A stretch of DNA of 64,000 nucleotides from Monomorium pharaonis (Eukaryota > Arthropoda > Insecta > Hymenoptera > Formicidae), in NCBI RefSeq assembly GCF_013373865.1, contig NC_050470.1, positions 248,001-312,000 of the forward strand. The letters run 5' to 3'. Both the position numbers and the translations under genes were made by a program. Every line of letters begins with the position of its first letter. Within the stretch, counting starts at the first letter, position 1. This document shows, piece after piece, positions 27,144-39,989 of the stretch. The notes below the pieces were generated by a model, which had not been told where the DNA came from, did not search any database, and saw only the letters and a program-made list of their open reading frames with translations.

Positions 27144-29694
27144 CACTGCCTGTCGGTATTCGATGCCTATACACATCCAGCCAGGTGTAGAGAGGCATGA
27201 AGCAAGCCGTAAGTAAGCTGTAAGCCGAAGCAAGGGGTAGGAGGGTGAGCTGGCTCTGACTGGCAGGTTTCTTCATCGGAGAAGCCACCGGAAATGATGC
27301 TTCCCTTCCCGATACTGAGAATATATTGTCGATGGCCGCGCTAAGAGGCATATCCACGTCCACGTCAATAAATGTGCCATCGACGAAAATATACTTTAAA
27401 TATGAAACAGTCAGGCACAGCGTGGCCCCGATCCCCATCGAGATGGCTCCCGACAGGAACACGCCTTGCACACGCCACACGATATACACTCCGGTCTCCG
27501 TACGCGCGCCCGTTCGACTTCCTCTTCTTTTCGCGAACTTTCGTAACGTTGCGCAGCGACGACGCGGAAGCACGACGACGTTACACGGATATGTACGCGA
27601 GATTACGCGGTCGTGTCTCACTCTTCAGACGATCTCTTCAGACATGAAGACCTATCGATCTTATGTGGCCAAAGGCCTATCTTATTTTTCCTCGAAGAGA
27701 TAAAGAATGCCTTTGAAATACGAGCATGGAGACTCGCTGGTGTTTGTACATTTCGGATAGAGATATAGATTTTTTTTAATGGCGACATACGTTCCGCTCC
27801 AGTTTCTCCATTGTTCCATTCACGTTTTACTCGAAATGATCGATGGCATGGACAGGTTGATGTAAATTCAAGATACACGCATATGTGAGAATTAACGGTG
27901 TAAACGACAAAAATACATCTACATTAATAAGCGACGTTATTTATCGCTCTAGACTTGAAATCCAAGAGATACAACAATTTATTGACTGTAGAGAAATAAA
28001 AGTATTATTAGCTCTCCTCCCCTCCCCATTCAGTGTCTTTAATTCTCAATCAGAATTCTCTTTTCTTTATAGACAACTCAAAATATATAGTTTTTTAGTC
28101 AAGTCGCTGTGTAGCAAATGAACGATATTTGCATCATGTAACTTGGTACAGATCTTTCTTAATTATCAACATCCGGATTATTACCGCGTAAATTAAGGGA
28201 GAGAACGTTTTCTGCTTTTCTTCCTCGGTTTAATCATTCCAGGCGAGACAGGAGAGGGATACGAATGCGAAAACGCGCTGAAATCAGAGGTCTACACTCG
28301 TGTGGTCCGGACAGACAGTCGGTGCCGGCGCTTCGTTATTAGAAACGAATGCCAATTATACTTTAACCAACTGCAAATCCAATTTGTGAACCGACTTGTG
28401 GAGGGGCCTCAAAGTTCGGACGAAGAGGCTTGCTCTCCAAGCGTGCTGTAGTGCTTACGCTTGCCGCGCTACCGAATAACAAGAATGTCTTGCCTACCTC
28501 CTCACTTTTCGAGCACCGAGCTAACGCGTAAGGAAATGTTGTGTTCCATTCATTCGCATTTTCCTAAATCAGGTCCATACGCGCTTGCAATAAAATTCAC
28601 AACACCCATAATTATACTTTAAATAACCAATGAATTATATAGGGTTAGGAACGTTATTTTATAAATGTTACAATTATCATTATTTTTTGTAAAAAAAACA
28701 ATTTGTTGTTATTCTTATTTGTTGCTGATTTTGAAACAGCAATTATCGTGTTAGCGTTTTTTCTTGAAATAACGATTATTTTTATTATTTTCACATGAAA
28801 TTTCTAGTGAAATTTTGACCTTTTATTAGAATGGCCTTCAATTATCTATGTCGCTATATTTGACCAGTTTAATACAAAATTGATAGCCGTTTTGATTAAT
28901 TACAATATGGTCCATACGTATATACGTTTATAAAATAACGATAAACGTAATGATAAAATTCATTACTATTATTGTGAAAATGTAATGACGTTACCGTTGC
29001 CCGTTAGAGACAGAAAAAAGTAGTGATAACACATCACTTCCCAACTTTGAACAATGATTATTTGCCAAGATGTCCGTAATTTCTTTAAAAATATACATAT
29101 AATACGTCGAACGTAAGGAAAGACGACGATATAACTTACACACTTCTTTCAACGTTCATATCTTGAAGTTCGTATCTTGACACGTAGTTAACGCGAGACA
29201 AAATACAAATTTGCTCGATAGGTACTTACATGAATAAAACATCGCGATACATGAGCGTACGTATACAACATACGTATACGTACGGCCTATGCCCGTTAGA
29301 AAGAGTCTGCGTACGAAGATTGAAAATGGATTTTCGAAACGCAATTTCCCAGCGAGGAAATGAAGCGCGTGCACGGCCCGGCGGCCGTACGTATTTACAT
29401 CGGTCGGTGTATATATGCTGAATATTAACAAAAATAATCCAATTCGCCCCTTACCGTCAATCGCGACCACGTTGCCGACAATTGGATCGGTCGATTTTAT
29501 GCACGCATTATTCGCGCGTGACTATTACGTAATTACGAACTGTAAAGAAGAATTGGAAAAAAGTTCTAAATCTCCGAAACTATTGAGAATTCTTTTCTCT
29601 GCAGTTTGATGAAATTTCGTTTGAAGTATTATTTTATTGTAAAAACATAATATTTTAAGCGTAATTTTATTGTTTTAATTATTAGCTAACCACT

Positions 29695-29902
29695 GACGGT
29701 CCCAAGTATGTGCGTATATTTGCAAAACTAAATGTTTTTCCGACATATAAAATATATGATATAATATTGTAATTTTTCTTTCAAATTATAATATCTAGTA
29801 CTTATATTGACGTTACTAGCTTTTTTAAATGTTCAATCGTTAAATTTACACAAATTAATGAAAAATTATTTTAATCTTAAATGAATTATAATTGGGACCG
29901 TC
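29695..29902. mobile_element. 208-bp MITE with 11-bp perfect terminal inverted repeats
   Basis: The left end reads GACGGTCCCAA and the right end TTGGGACCGTC, a perfect 11-bp inverted pair. ACT occurs directly outside both ends (29692-29694 and 29903-29905), consistent with a 3-bp target duplication. The interior is AT-rich and non-coding. The superfamily is uncertain; a 3-bp duplication is usual for PIF/Harbinger-like elements. Confidence 0.65.
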
Positions 29903-32400
29903 ACTTTATTTGAAACTTTGAGAACAACTTGTTCTAGAAAATTTTGTTCTTTCTACGAATACGTATGTAATTAATAATTAGAGTGATTACATCACGAATT
30001 ATTGCTTTGACAACTTTTGGAACAATTGCCCTGAAATTATTATTAGAGTCTCTTCTATTGCTCTGTCATTCACCCTTCAGCTATTGTTTGTGACGTATCA
30101 TAAAGCTAACTGTAAAGCGCATACTTTGCGCACGACATTGTTTTTGACTACGAACGAAACAGACTAAAACGCAACGGCGATGCGAAGCAGCTGCCACGAG
30201 CAGACTCATTTCCAATCATTTTCAAACATATTTCATATCCAGGTCCGGAAGTCGATTAAATATCGAGTGGTTCGATTTCATACGATGATTAATATTGTCC
30301 GATAACATACGCGAGGAATGTAACGCTCGTCGAAAACGAGCGAATTACAGGGATAAAATTTGTAGAATGCCATTTTTCTCGCTGAGCAATTAATTAATAG
30401 TACTTCATTTGTCGAAAGTGCCGAATGTAAGCACATTGAATGTTCCACCAAATTTTATGTACAACCCGAATAGTTTTTGTTTTTATTTTATTTGTGTAAA
30501 ATATTGTTACTAAATGTAATATTCAATCTATATTAAGACAGAAACGTTACGTAAACTCGATTGCATATTGTGTTAAAAAAAGAAGATGACTTTTGAAAGC
30601 ATTAAACTCTTTTCATGAGATGTACAACATACATATGTACTAATATACACATACATAATTATTTAAATATTAAATATATACATTTATTAAATATATTTCT
30701 GATTATATTAACTATTATTATATTTTGACTGTCCATGTTATAGTTATAGAAACGTAAATTAAAATAAAATAGTATTAAAATGTGCTCAAAAAGAATTAAA
30801 AAAATTTTAATGGACCTATTTACGAATTTTATGCGTCGTTTAAGCTTTATTCTTTTAATTACGTATATATTAGATAACTAAAAGAGATTGATAAGAGTAA
30901 CTAGAAGACAGATAATTTTAAAAATATATATCAATCTGTTTTAGAGTTTTATTTTAATTTAAAAAGATAACAAAAGAAATACAGAAGTTTCTGATTCAGT
31001 GAATACTGAATTAAAGGATAAATTTCTATTTATCAAAATATATTCAAATATACAAACTGCTATAGGATTCGGTTGGCACATAAAGTTGTACGTGTGCTTA
31101 TTGCCTATTGTATTTGTCATTACGATCTGTTAATATATAAGTCCAATGTTTCTACCACCGTGAAATCGAAGTATAAGTTAAATTGCGTTTTGTCAGACGC
31201 GCAAGATTTATTGACAGATTAACAATAATTATCCTACGAGATTCATCAATAGATACAGTTAAATGAGTATCGAATCGTTTGGAATCGCGGACGCGATAAG
31301 CCGTTAATGGAACGCCGAAGAAAAGAGAGGCTGGAAAGAGACGCGAATCTGTAGGATTGCTTTTAAATTCGGTTATCTAGTGTATATTCACCGTACCGGC
31401 AATAACTTAGTTCCCTAATACTTCACAGATCGCGGAAACTCGACGGTGCGTGCGATGCGCGGCATAAAAAAAATCCCTGGGACTTTACAAAACCCCTCTT
31501 TTTACGAAATATAGCATACATATATATGTATATACGGATAGAAAAAGACACTGAATAAATGAGGGACGGTAAAGGAGGACGGGGGTGAACCCGAGCCGAT
31601 GGTGGTAGGGACGGCAGAGGGCTATGGAAGCAGATTTCATCCCTCCTGGGGGCACCGAGGCCGCCAACCTCCACTAGAGCCGATTAACGGGGTAATTTAT
31701 CAAAAAATAAACGCATGCTTTTAAGCTGATATTTTGCGACACGTGGTGCAAGCTTGCACAAAATATCCCAGGTACAATTCACCTTCGCTACCTCGGCAGT
31801 GGGATAATTATCGGACATTCCATAGGTCGTTAACTCTTTCCTGTTCTGCCTAAAGCTATTGGATAGTTTTTTCTTCTTTTTTCTTGACACACCGTTTGAC
31901 CAGAACGTGCAATTACTCTGTGATTATATTAGTAAAGCAATTGAGTAAGGGGTCTACTTGAAAAGTGAGAAAATAAAAAGTACATTAATTGTACAAGTGA
32001 ACACTTTTTAACAACCTCTACCTTTAATTTTTAAGATTATATTTTTAAATTTGCAAAATATCCTTAAAAAATCTTTTTTTTTTTAGATAATACTTTTTAA
32101 ATTTATAAATCGCACAATATTTAAGATACTTCTATAACTAATATAATATTTTGAAGATTTATTAAATCTTTCAAATAAATATAATTGATATTTTGTAAGT
32201 CAAATATATTATTTGTTATACTTTCTATTCTCCCAAATTGTTCTTATATATTTTGTGTACATAATGTACGAGTTTCAATGCTTTTTTTATATGCTATACA
32301 AAATATTGATAAAAACCACAGTGTATTGTTTTATATAAATGTATTCTCTTTGCGCAAGCGGTTTTTCAATCTAGCAAATGCTCTTAACACACTATAAAAA

Positions 32401-32426
32401 GAGAAAGAGAGAGAGAGAGAGAGAGG
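32401..32426. repeat. (GA)n microsatellite
   Basis: Short GA tract. Confidence 0.8.
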
Positions 32427-32762
32427 AGAAAAAAATACGCTCGCAAACAAATATTGGTCAAAACTGATTCATAACATCAATCGATATTCGTCAAATCGGC
32501 GACCTCTGCATTTCGTTTGTTATCTCGTAATTAATTAAAAGCTACAAAACTCATATTTTTACCAAATACAACTATCTATCATTTATGTAATATTTATTGG
32601 ATTCTGCATCACTCAAGTATATTTTAATTAAATTATTTTATTGTTAAAGAAGAGAAAAATTGTTTTTTTAATTTTAAGATTTTACTCTCAACTTGAGTTT
32701 AATAGGCTCGCATAAATTGATAATATATTAATATGTATGGAAATGTAGTAAAATATTATACA

Positions 32763-32764
<2 letters not shown>

Positions 32765-32802
<38 letters not shown>

Positions 32803-32804
32803 GC

Positions 32805-32845
<41 letters not shown>

Positions 32846-32878
32846 CACACGCATGCATACGCACATATATATATATAC

Positions 32879-32911
<33 letters not shown>

Positions 32912-32949
32912 TTATGTGTATATGTATGTATGTATGTATGTATGTAATG
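32765..32949. repeat. Compound (AC)(ACGC)(TA)(GTAT) microsatellite
   Basis: Four simple-repeat motifs in succession over 185 bp: AC, ACGC, TA and TATG. Confidence 0.95.
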
Positions 32950-34124
32950 TTGAAATTATAACGCGCACAAGTTATTGGTTTCTCCAACTTTACACTGCTG
33001 TAATCGTGAACCGACGTACAGCGAATAATCTACTATGAATGTAATTAATTCAAGACGAACGTAGGGAGGAGGGAGGGGAGGAAGGTCGTCGCCGTGACTT
33101 CGGCCCTTTAATGTCCCGTACAGGTGTTGCTGATGGCAGACTCAAGCCGCTAATGTATTGACCGTTCTCGTGTACGTCGGATCGCAAAAATTTCGTGTAG
33201 CGAAAAAAAAAGCGTTGGGCGCCAGTATCGGGGCGACCCGCGAGGGCATTGCGCCCTCGATCGGGCCAATCGATTCTCGCTCAGGCAAGATCCGAGGCTG
33301 GTGACGAGTAAAATTGCCGGAAGCGACGTCAGACAATATTTCGCTCGTTAAGGGCCGCGCGCTGCGCGCCGAGGAAAGGCGGGTGGAGGAAGTGGAAGAG
33401 ATATTAAAAGTAAGGCACGATGGGCGAACTTATCTCATTAGAACAGCTTGTAAAGCCAATCTCCGTGCAGCTCTCGTCCCAACGCCGGGTTACACACAAC
33501 TTTCAACGGCGATTGAGAGTTCGAACTTGTCCCTTTCGTGACTGGTAGACGTGCCCTCCCTCCGTTCTCTCGTTACCCTCTATCGGGGAAATTCGAGAAT
33601 AAGAAAAAAAGGTGCCCGATCATGGTCAATCTTTCGTTATCTTGAGTCAACTAGATAGTTCGCTATGAAACTGTGCTACGATATCTATACAATCAAGAGC
33701 GTGACATTCATAGTTCGGTTATCGGTTCGGTATTATATTCGGTAGAATAAAATTGCATTTAAAAAGGGGATGTGGAAGTTTTTTCTTTTGCTTTTCCTTC
33801 TTTTCTAGATTTTTTTTAAAGAGATGGCATTCGTAAAGGTTATAATTTTTATATGAAAGATGTGTAATAAAATTACAAACTTTTTCAGAAATTATTTGTG
33901 GATATCAATTACGTGTACGAGATCATCAAGATGTACATTGCGCGGTATTCACGATCAACGAATAAATCAAATCGGCTCTCTAGATATTAAAGTATGCTAA
34001 AAATCTACATCCCTACGTATGCCCTTAATGCACTCATATGTATGTGTAAAATATTCTAATGTGATTTCTGATTCATAATGCATCTGCAAAGACAGACGAG
34101 CGAAAGAGAGATTTAGTGCAATGT

Positions 34125-34166
34125 TGTGTGTGTGTGTGTGTGTGTGTGTGCGTGCGCGCGCGCGCA
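34125..34166. repeat. (GT)n/(CG)n microsatellite
   Basis: GT tract passing into alternating CG; potential Z-DNA former. Confidence 0.9.
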
Positions 34167-37100
34167 TACATACTCTTTGATTATATACATAATTTAATAA
34201 TGTATTCTTCTCAAAATTATATTCCGCGAATTCACTTATCGAAAATTCTTCTTTTTATTCACGGAAACATGTGCGGCTAAACTTGTATCAAATGTAAACG
34301 GCGTGAATTCATATTATGAGCTATGCTATGTAATAATAATTATTATTATTATCGGATTTAAATTTAATTAATTTAAATTTAATTAATTAATTTTTAACAA
34401 AATTTTAATTACAATTAATTAAAATTAAAAACTAACATTATGCACACGTACATATGTGTTTTTGGAGAAGTCATTTATTTACTTCAACTATTAAGTTGAA
34501 TAAATTTTTATTATAATAATCGTTATAAGATTATTTTTTTATAGTGACTAAAAATATTACGTTATTAATAATGCTGAGTTATTAGAATCATTTTAGGCCT
34601 CAAAGTAAAATATTTGCACTGGATGCCGATAAAATGGAAAAGACCGTACAAACGATATTCGTTAAGCTTGGAGAAACGCTGTGAAAACGATATCATAGGC
34701 GCGATGCTGGCAAAACGCAATTTTGATCAGAAAGCGGATTTAAATATTTCTACGAATTTACATTCTGCTTCAAAACGCTGCATCATTGCCTGAATCGATG
34801 AGATTTACCGCTTTCCGTGAAAGGCGTGACGGATTGTACAAATACAAATATTTTCACATGTCCTCGTTTTTTTTATTATTTTGATCCTCTCTGTTTGGAC
34901 GAATCCGGTTTAATAAGCACTCGCCGGCTCTTTGTAGATGATTAATCTCACATGAAAAAGAGTGAAACGTACTAGAGATCTATCATCAATTTGTGTTTGA
35001 ATCAAATGCGCTCGTGTGTTTAATGTAATTCTTTCTCTCAAAGCATGAGCTTGCAATTGATATAATTATTATTTGTTGATAAACATTTTCAGATTAAAGG
35101 TCAGATTACATCATGAATCTCTTTCAAGATGTAAGAAATTTATATTTCTCGGACTATATATTTACTGTACTTATGAAATTGTTATAGCCAGCTATGAACA
35201 AACGTACAAATATAAATAAATGTATAAATTCATAATAAACTAACAATAAGTAAAAAGCATTTTTTATCTTTGCGATTTTCTATCATTTTATGCATGCATC
35301 TAATTCCATATGTTCCATACGTTCTTTCAAGTAATCGTCTCTAAAGGTTAGAGAAGTCATATCTGTAACTTTACATATTAGACACGTTTGAGAAGTAAGA
35401 CATACTATAATTAAGGAGCGCGAGGGATAGGACCGAAATGAAGATTAATGCAAACAAAATGGTACACTGCTAATACGTATATCGAGGCATTATGTTATAA
35501 ATTAGCTATTGTGGCGATCGCACGTGTGGATGTAGCTAACTGACGAAGGATAATTCAGCTTAGCCACGTTCAGCAGAATATCCGCGAGAATCGCCAGGGG
35601 CATAGCAAAATGCCCTTTCTAATTAGCATGTCGGCCCATGTGGAAATTATGCCTGATTTGTCGGCGATTTGACGTGTTGCGGAAGGCTACGAGATACACA
35701 TTTCGCGTCAGCATTGACCTCCTTGTTTGTATCCCTTTCAATCGAATAATTGCGTGACGGCCAAAATAGATGAACACTGTTTGTCTTGCAAATGTATGTA
35801 CACTTGAGTACTTTCTTATTATTTAACTCTTTATTCGGCTGTATATATTTCCAGTTATACAAAACTAAACGATGATATAGAATGTTGTCAATATAGCCAT
35901 CTAAGTGTTCTAGTGAGATTTCTGAGTTAACGTTCTCAAAAGTTGTTAATTTAATACTGTTAAGACTGTTTAAAAGCTGTAAATTTAAGGCTGTTAATTT
36001 TTTTAAATTATATGAATAAGGTTCTTTAGATTTAAAGTTATTTTTATTTAACTTCCATTAAATGTGAATTACATTTTTATAAATAATATATAATATAATA
36101 AATATTTTATAACTTTGAATTGAAAATCTAATGAGCAACACTTTGATGAACATAATTGTAAAATTTTAACTCAAAACATTGATTATTAACGAAGTTATTA
36201 AATAAAATATAAATAGGTGGCCATATTACCACGTTCTCCTCTATATTTTTATTTATCACAATACAATTAATATTAACTAAACTATAAATTTTGATTACAT
36301 ACGTTGCATACTTGTCAAAGAAATTAATATTGACTCTGACTTTTAACATTTTTTAATTTTTATTTGTATTACATATTTTTAATTGATTCTATTATTTTAA
36401 AACTATGATTTGTTTAATTCTACAATGCATTTTGTGTACGCTTGTACTTCATACTCATTGTATTTTTCTTATAGGATGAAAAAGCATACAATGTGTTGAA
36501 AAGTCAAATGAAATTGGGAGTCGCGCGATGTCGAAGCGGTCGGTAATGCGCAAGACATTGTCGAAGCGCGCCGCGACGGACGATGGACCTCGTTTTCAAA
36601 AAGATTGACGGAGACGCTTAGAGTTGTTGTTGTTTTGCTCGCTCGTTGTCAACGACAACGTTGTGTATGCATGCTCTCCTCGAAGACGGCAGTTGTGGAC
36701 TGTTCTCAAAATGCTCTTGTAAGATTACGAATCCGACGTTCTTGTGCCATTTTTTAAAGAAGCGCTCTCCGGTTCTCAACTACGAGTCAGACGGTCTCCC
36801 TGAAACGCTATCGGTCTTTTGACCACGAAACCGGCGGCCTCGTGCCGTTCTCAAAGAAATATCCTTGGTTTTTCGACCACGAATCAGGCGATTCTGTGCC
36901 GTTATCTATGAAAGAATTTTACCGATCTCATTACAGCCAGATGGTATTCTTCCATCATCCGATGCGATCTCATTCACACAAGGCCGGAATCCCGGAGTTT
37001 GTTTAAAAATTAAAGATCAAATAAGGATCTAACTTAAAGGGTTAGATAGGCTTGAATAATTCAAGTTCTCAGATTTCTCCCCCTTGTTCAGCTAGAACAC

Positions 37101-37970
37101 AATGATTTAGTTAAAAATTGTCGAAAAATATTTTTAGTAACAAATTTGATGTCATAAATGATTAAAAATTGAATAAAATGATTAAATGATCTTTAATTGG
37201 GAATCTTCGTGATTAAATAATTCGCTAACTAAACAAATTACATATAAATATTATAATTTAGAATTAGTGAACAATAAATTTGATAACATTTTATTATAAT
37301 TAAATAATTTTTTGGCATAATTTATGAACAATAATTTAAAAAAATTGTCGTTTAATCAAATTATTAAAATTTACAATAATTTTTCCATTATTGTTAAAAA
37401 CAAAATAGTTAAATATTTTTTAAATTTTAATGTACAATTTAGAAATTGCATTTTGTGAAAAATGAAAGATGCAAATGTAAAAATCAAATCTTTTAAATAA
37501 GCATTTTAAATTTTGCTGGTCGCATATCATAGAGCGGTAAATGTAATCGGTAAGTGTTTTAAAAATAAATGAAGCAGTGATGTTAGAAATCAAACTCGGC
37601 AACAAATGCGATCGCGTTTGCGATGCCTATCTCGAATGGCCCGTGACTTTTTATCTATTCCTGCTACATCGGTTCCATCCGAGAGATTATTTTCAAGAGC
37701 GGCACTTTTTATCCGTAATCATAGAAACAAAATGAATGATTTAAATGAAAAAATTTATTCTAATACATAAAAGTGTATACGATCTTTCGATAAAGAATTT
37801 TCATGTGTCATTGAAAATTTTAATCAAATTTTATAAAATTTGATGTATTTTAATTATACACATATACTACTACACACACATACATACTATAGTTAAAAAA
37901 CCAGAAAAAACTGAGTTTTTTTCGAAAAATTGGTTTTTTGGAGAAAAAAATTACTGTTTGCTGTATATAT

Positions 37971-38113
37971 GCAAACAGAAATGCCTGGCTATACTAACTA
38001 CAGTAATTCCGAGAGGTTTATGAGTGTATCTTTTTCTTTCCACATGTTTTTGTATTGGAAAAAAGACACACTCTGAACTAGCGCAGTTAGTGTAGCCAGA
38101 CGTTATTATTTGC
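37971..38113. repeat. Foldback sequence (imperfect hairpin, about 60-bp arms)
   Basis: The left arm from GCAAACAG through CTGGCTATACTAACT pairs with the right arm, whose reverse complement reads CTGGCTACACTAACT. Further matches lie around GAGTGTATCTTTTTC and GAGTGTGTCTTTTTT. The loop is about 15 bp near 38045. It is probably a small foldback or MITE-like element; a structured RNA is possible but less likely. Confidence 0.5.
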
Positions 38114-38242
38114 GAGTGTACATACATTGCGCAAAGAATACGATAGCATTTCAAATATATCAGTAAGTGGTTTATGTTGACTACAAATTAAAACTAATTT
38201 TAAAAGCTTTTATATACATATATAAACTTTTAATCATTCTCC

Positions 38243-38244
<2 letters not shown>

Positions 38245-38292
<48 letters not shown>

Positions 38293-38324
38293 GCGCGCAC
38301 GCACACACGCGTGCGCGTGCGCAT
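38245..38324. repeat. (CA)n with CG-rich tail
   Basis: About 22 AC units then GCGC/GCAC/GTGC alternation; purine-pyrimidine alternating throughout. Confidence 0.9.
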
Positions 38325-38876
38325 GTTGTATTTATAATACTAGGTTTATAAAAACATTAATTCTTACAACTGCGAATAAGGTTGTTTTTTAAAAAAATTA
38401 TAATTTATTTTATTAAAAAAATTTTATAATTTGTTTTAATCTACTTAAAACATGTAAATGCTTTAATTTTTATTTCATAAAGTTTATATATAATACGCTT
38501 TTTGTTTAAATTATAAGTTACAATTTAAAAATAAAATATATTTTAGTAAAAAAATATATGAATTATTTAAAAATATATTAATTCTGTTTTTATGTATTTT
38601 GTTTCACTGTGATTTGATGTTTCCCTTGTAATTAATACTAAAAAGTACTTTAAAAACAGAAAATATGACAGACCAACTTTAAACTAACTCTAGTTATTTA
38701 AAAATACAAAAGTAAATGTAAATTTTACGAAAAACATGTGCCAATTTTTCGACGAATTTTTTTACCCTTGTGAAAAAAACTGAAAAAATCTACGGAAAAA
38801 ATGAAAAAAACCAATTTTTTCCAAGTCTTTAAAACTATAATACACACACACACACACAAAATGTATAATTACAATT

Positions 38877-39035
38877 TCTTGTCAAGAATCAAGAATCTTG
38901 ATTGATTTTTTTTGATCTTGAAGTAGTAAATCTTGTCTTGTCTTGATTTTATCAAGACAAGTACAAGAAAATGTGTTCTTGTCTTGAAAAATCAAGAAAA
39001 GACAAGACAAGACAAGATCTTGAAATTCTTGTTGT
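38877..39035. repeat. Degenerate CTTGT/ACAAG pentamer array in inverted orientation
   Basis: Clusters of TCTTG/CTTGT units and the complementary CAAGA/ACAAG units alternate over about 155 bp, so several segments fold on themselves (for example TGTCTTGAT and ATCAAGACA around 38938-38958). Confidence 0.6.
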
Positions 39036-39941
39036 GTCGTCCATCACTACAAAATAATAAGCTATTAAGATAACAAATAAAGAATTGTCGGCACATACAC
39101 GTGATAACAAATTGCCGATTGCAGGCGCGGAGCGCCGATTGTCGCGAATTTGAAAAACAATTAGTGAATTGTGGTCCGCACCGACACCACCTCTATTTGA
39201 GCGTGCCCTCCACAAATGTTCCACCGATCTCGTAGCGGTCATCGCACACGTATCCAAATTCATTTGCATATACGGAAAATGGTGGATAGAAACCGCGAAA
39301 ATTTCGTGATGCGGTTTCACACGAATATAATGGACCTGCGCCTAAAAAAAAGGCGCGGTGACGTAACGCTAGACGAATATTCGTTCGAGCGTACCATATT
39401 GGTATGTATGGAAAGGTGCCGATAGCATATATGTATATTTCAACCAATAATACGAGACTGCAGACACCGCGTCACAGCGGAATACACGCTTGTATACAGT
39501 TGTATTGCAATATAATAGAGAAATATTTATAAGATACTACGCCACAACAAATAACGCCACAATCCTTTCGAAAATATCTAACGTCTCATCGAACATCTCG
39601 TCGCTATGCGGAATAGTGATGCATAATTCATATTTCCATTTCGTGTAATTTTACATCTCGCATTGAGTGTGACGCGTTGCGCGAGATGATTTTAGCTTCC
39701 CTCCCCTCCCTAGAAAATGTACGAGTGCCAAAAAGTTTATTTGTCTCAAAATTCTTTAGATATGTAAATATATTATATAATAATTTTATATTTTTATTAG
39801 ATTACTAATATTTTTTTACTCTTTTGAGAAGGAAATTAATAATTACTTTTCAATTTTGTATTGTCTACAAGCATAGGGAATTACATAATAGTATATTTTT
39901 TGAAAAATAATTTAAGTACACATTTTTATATTTTAATTAAG

Positions 39942-39943
<2 letters not shown>

Positions 39944-39987
<44 letters not shown>
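39944..39987. repeat. (GT)n microsatellite
   Basis: About 22 uninterrupted GT units. Confidence 0.95.

Positions 39988-39989
<2 letters not shown>

Larger units (their letters stand above)
18001..29694. other. Gene-free stretch C, richest in CpG islands
   Basis: Islands at about 18080-18590, 19300-20180, 22000-23100, 24080-24700 and 25700-27650. The 18100-18330 block is purine-rich and looks like an untranslated first exon or promoter, but no TATA or initiator pair is correctly spaced. The longest frames (207 codons on - at 19249-19872; 260 codons on - at 26839-27621) have low-complexity halves. Confidence 0.5.
29903..37886. other. Gene-free stretch D
   Basis: Mostly AT-rich with a CpG-richer block at 33050-33600 and short blocks near 35500-35650 and 36520-36960. 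Microsatellites as listed. No supportable coding sequence or RNA gene seen. Confidence 0.6.
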
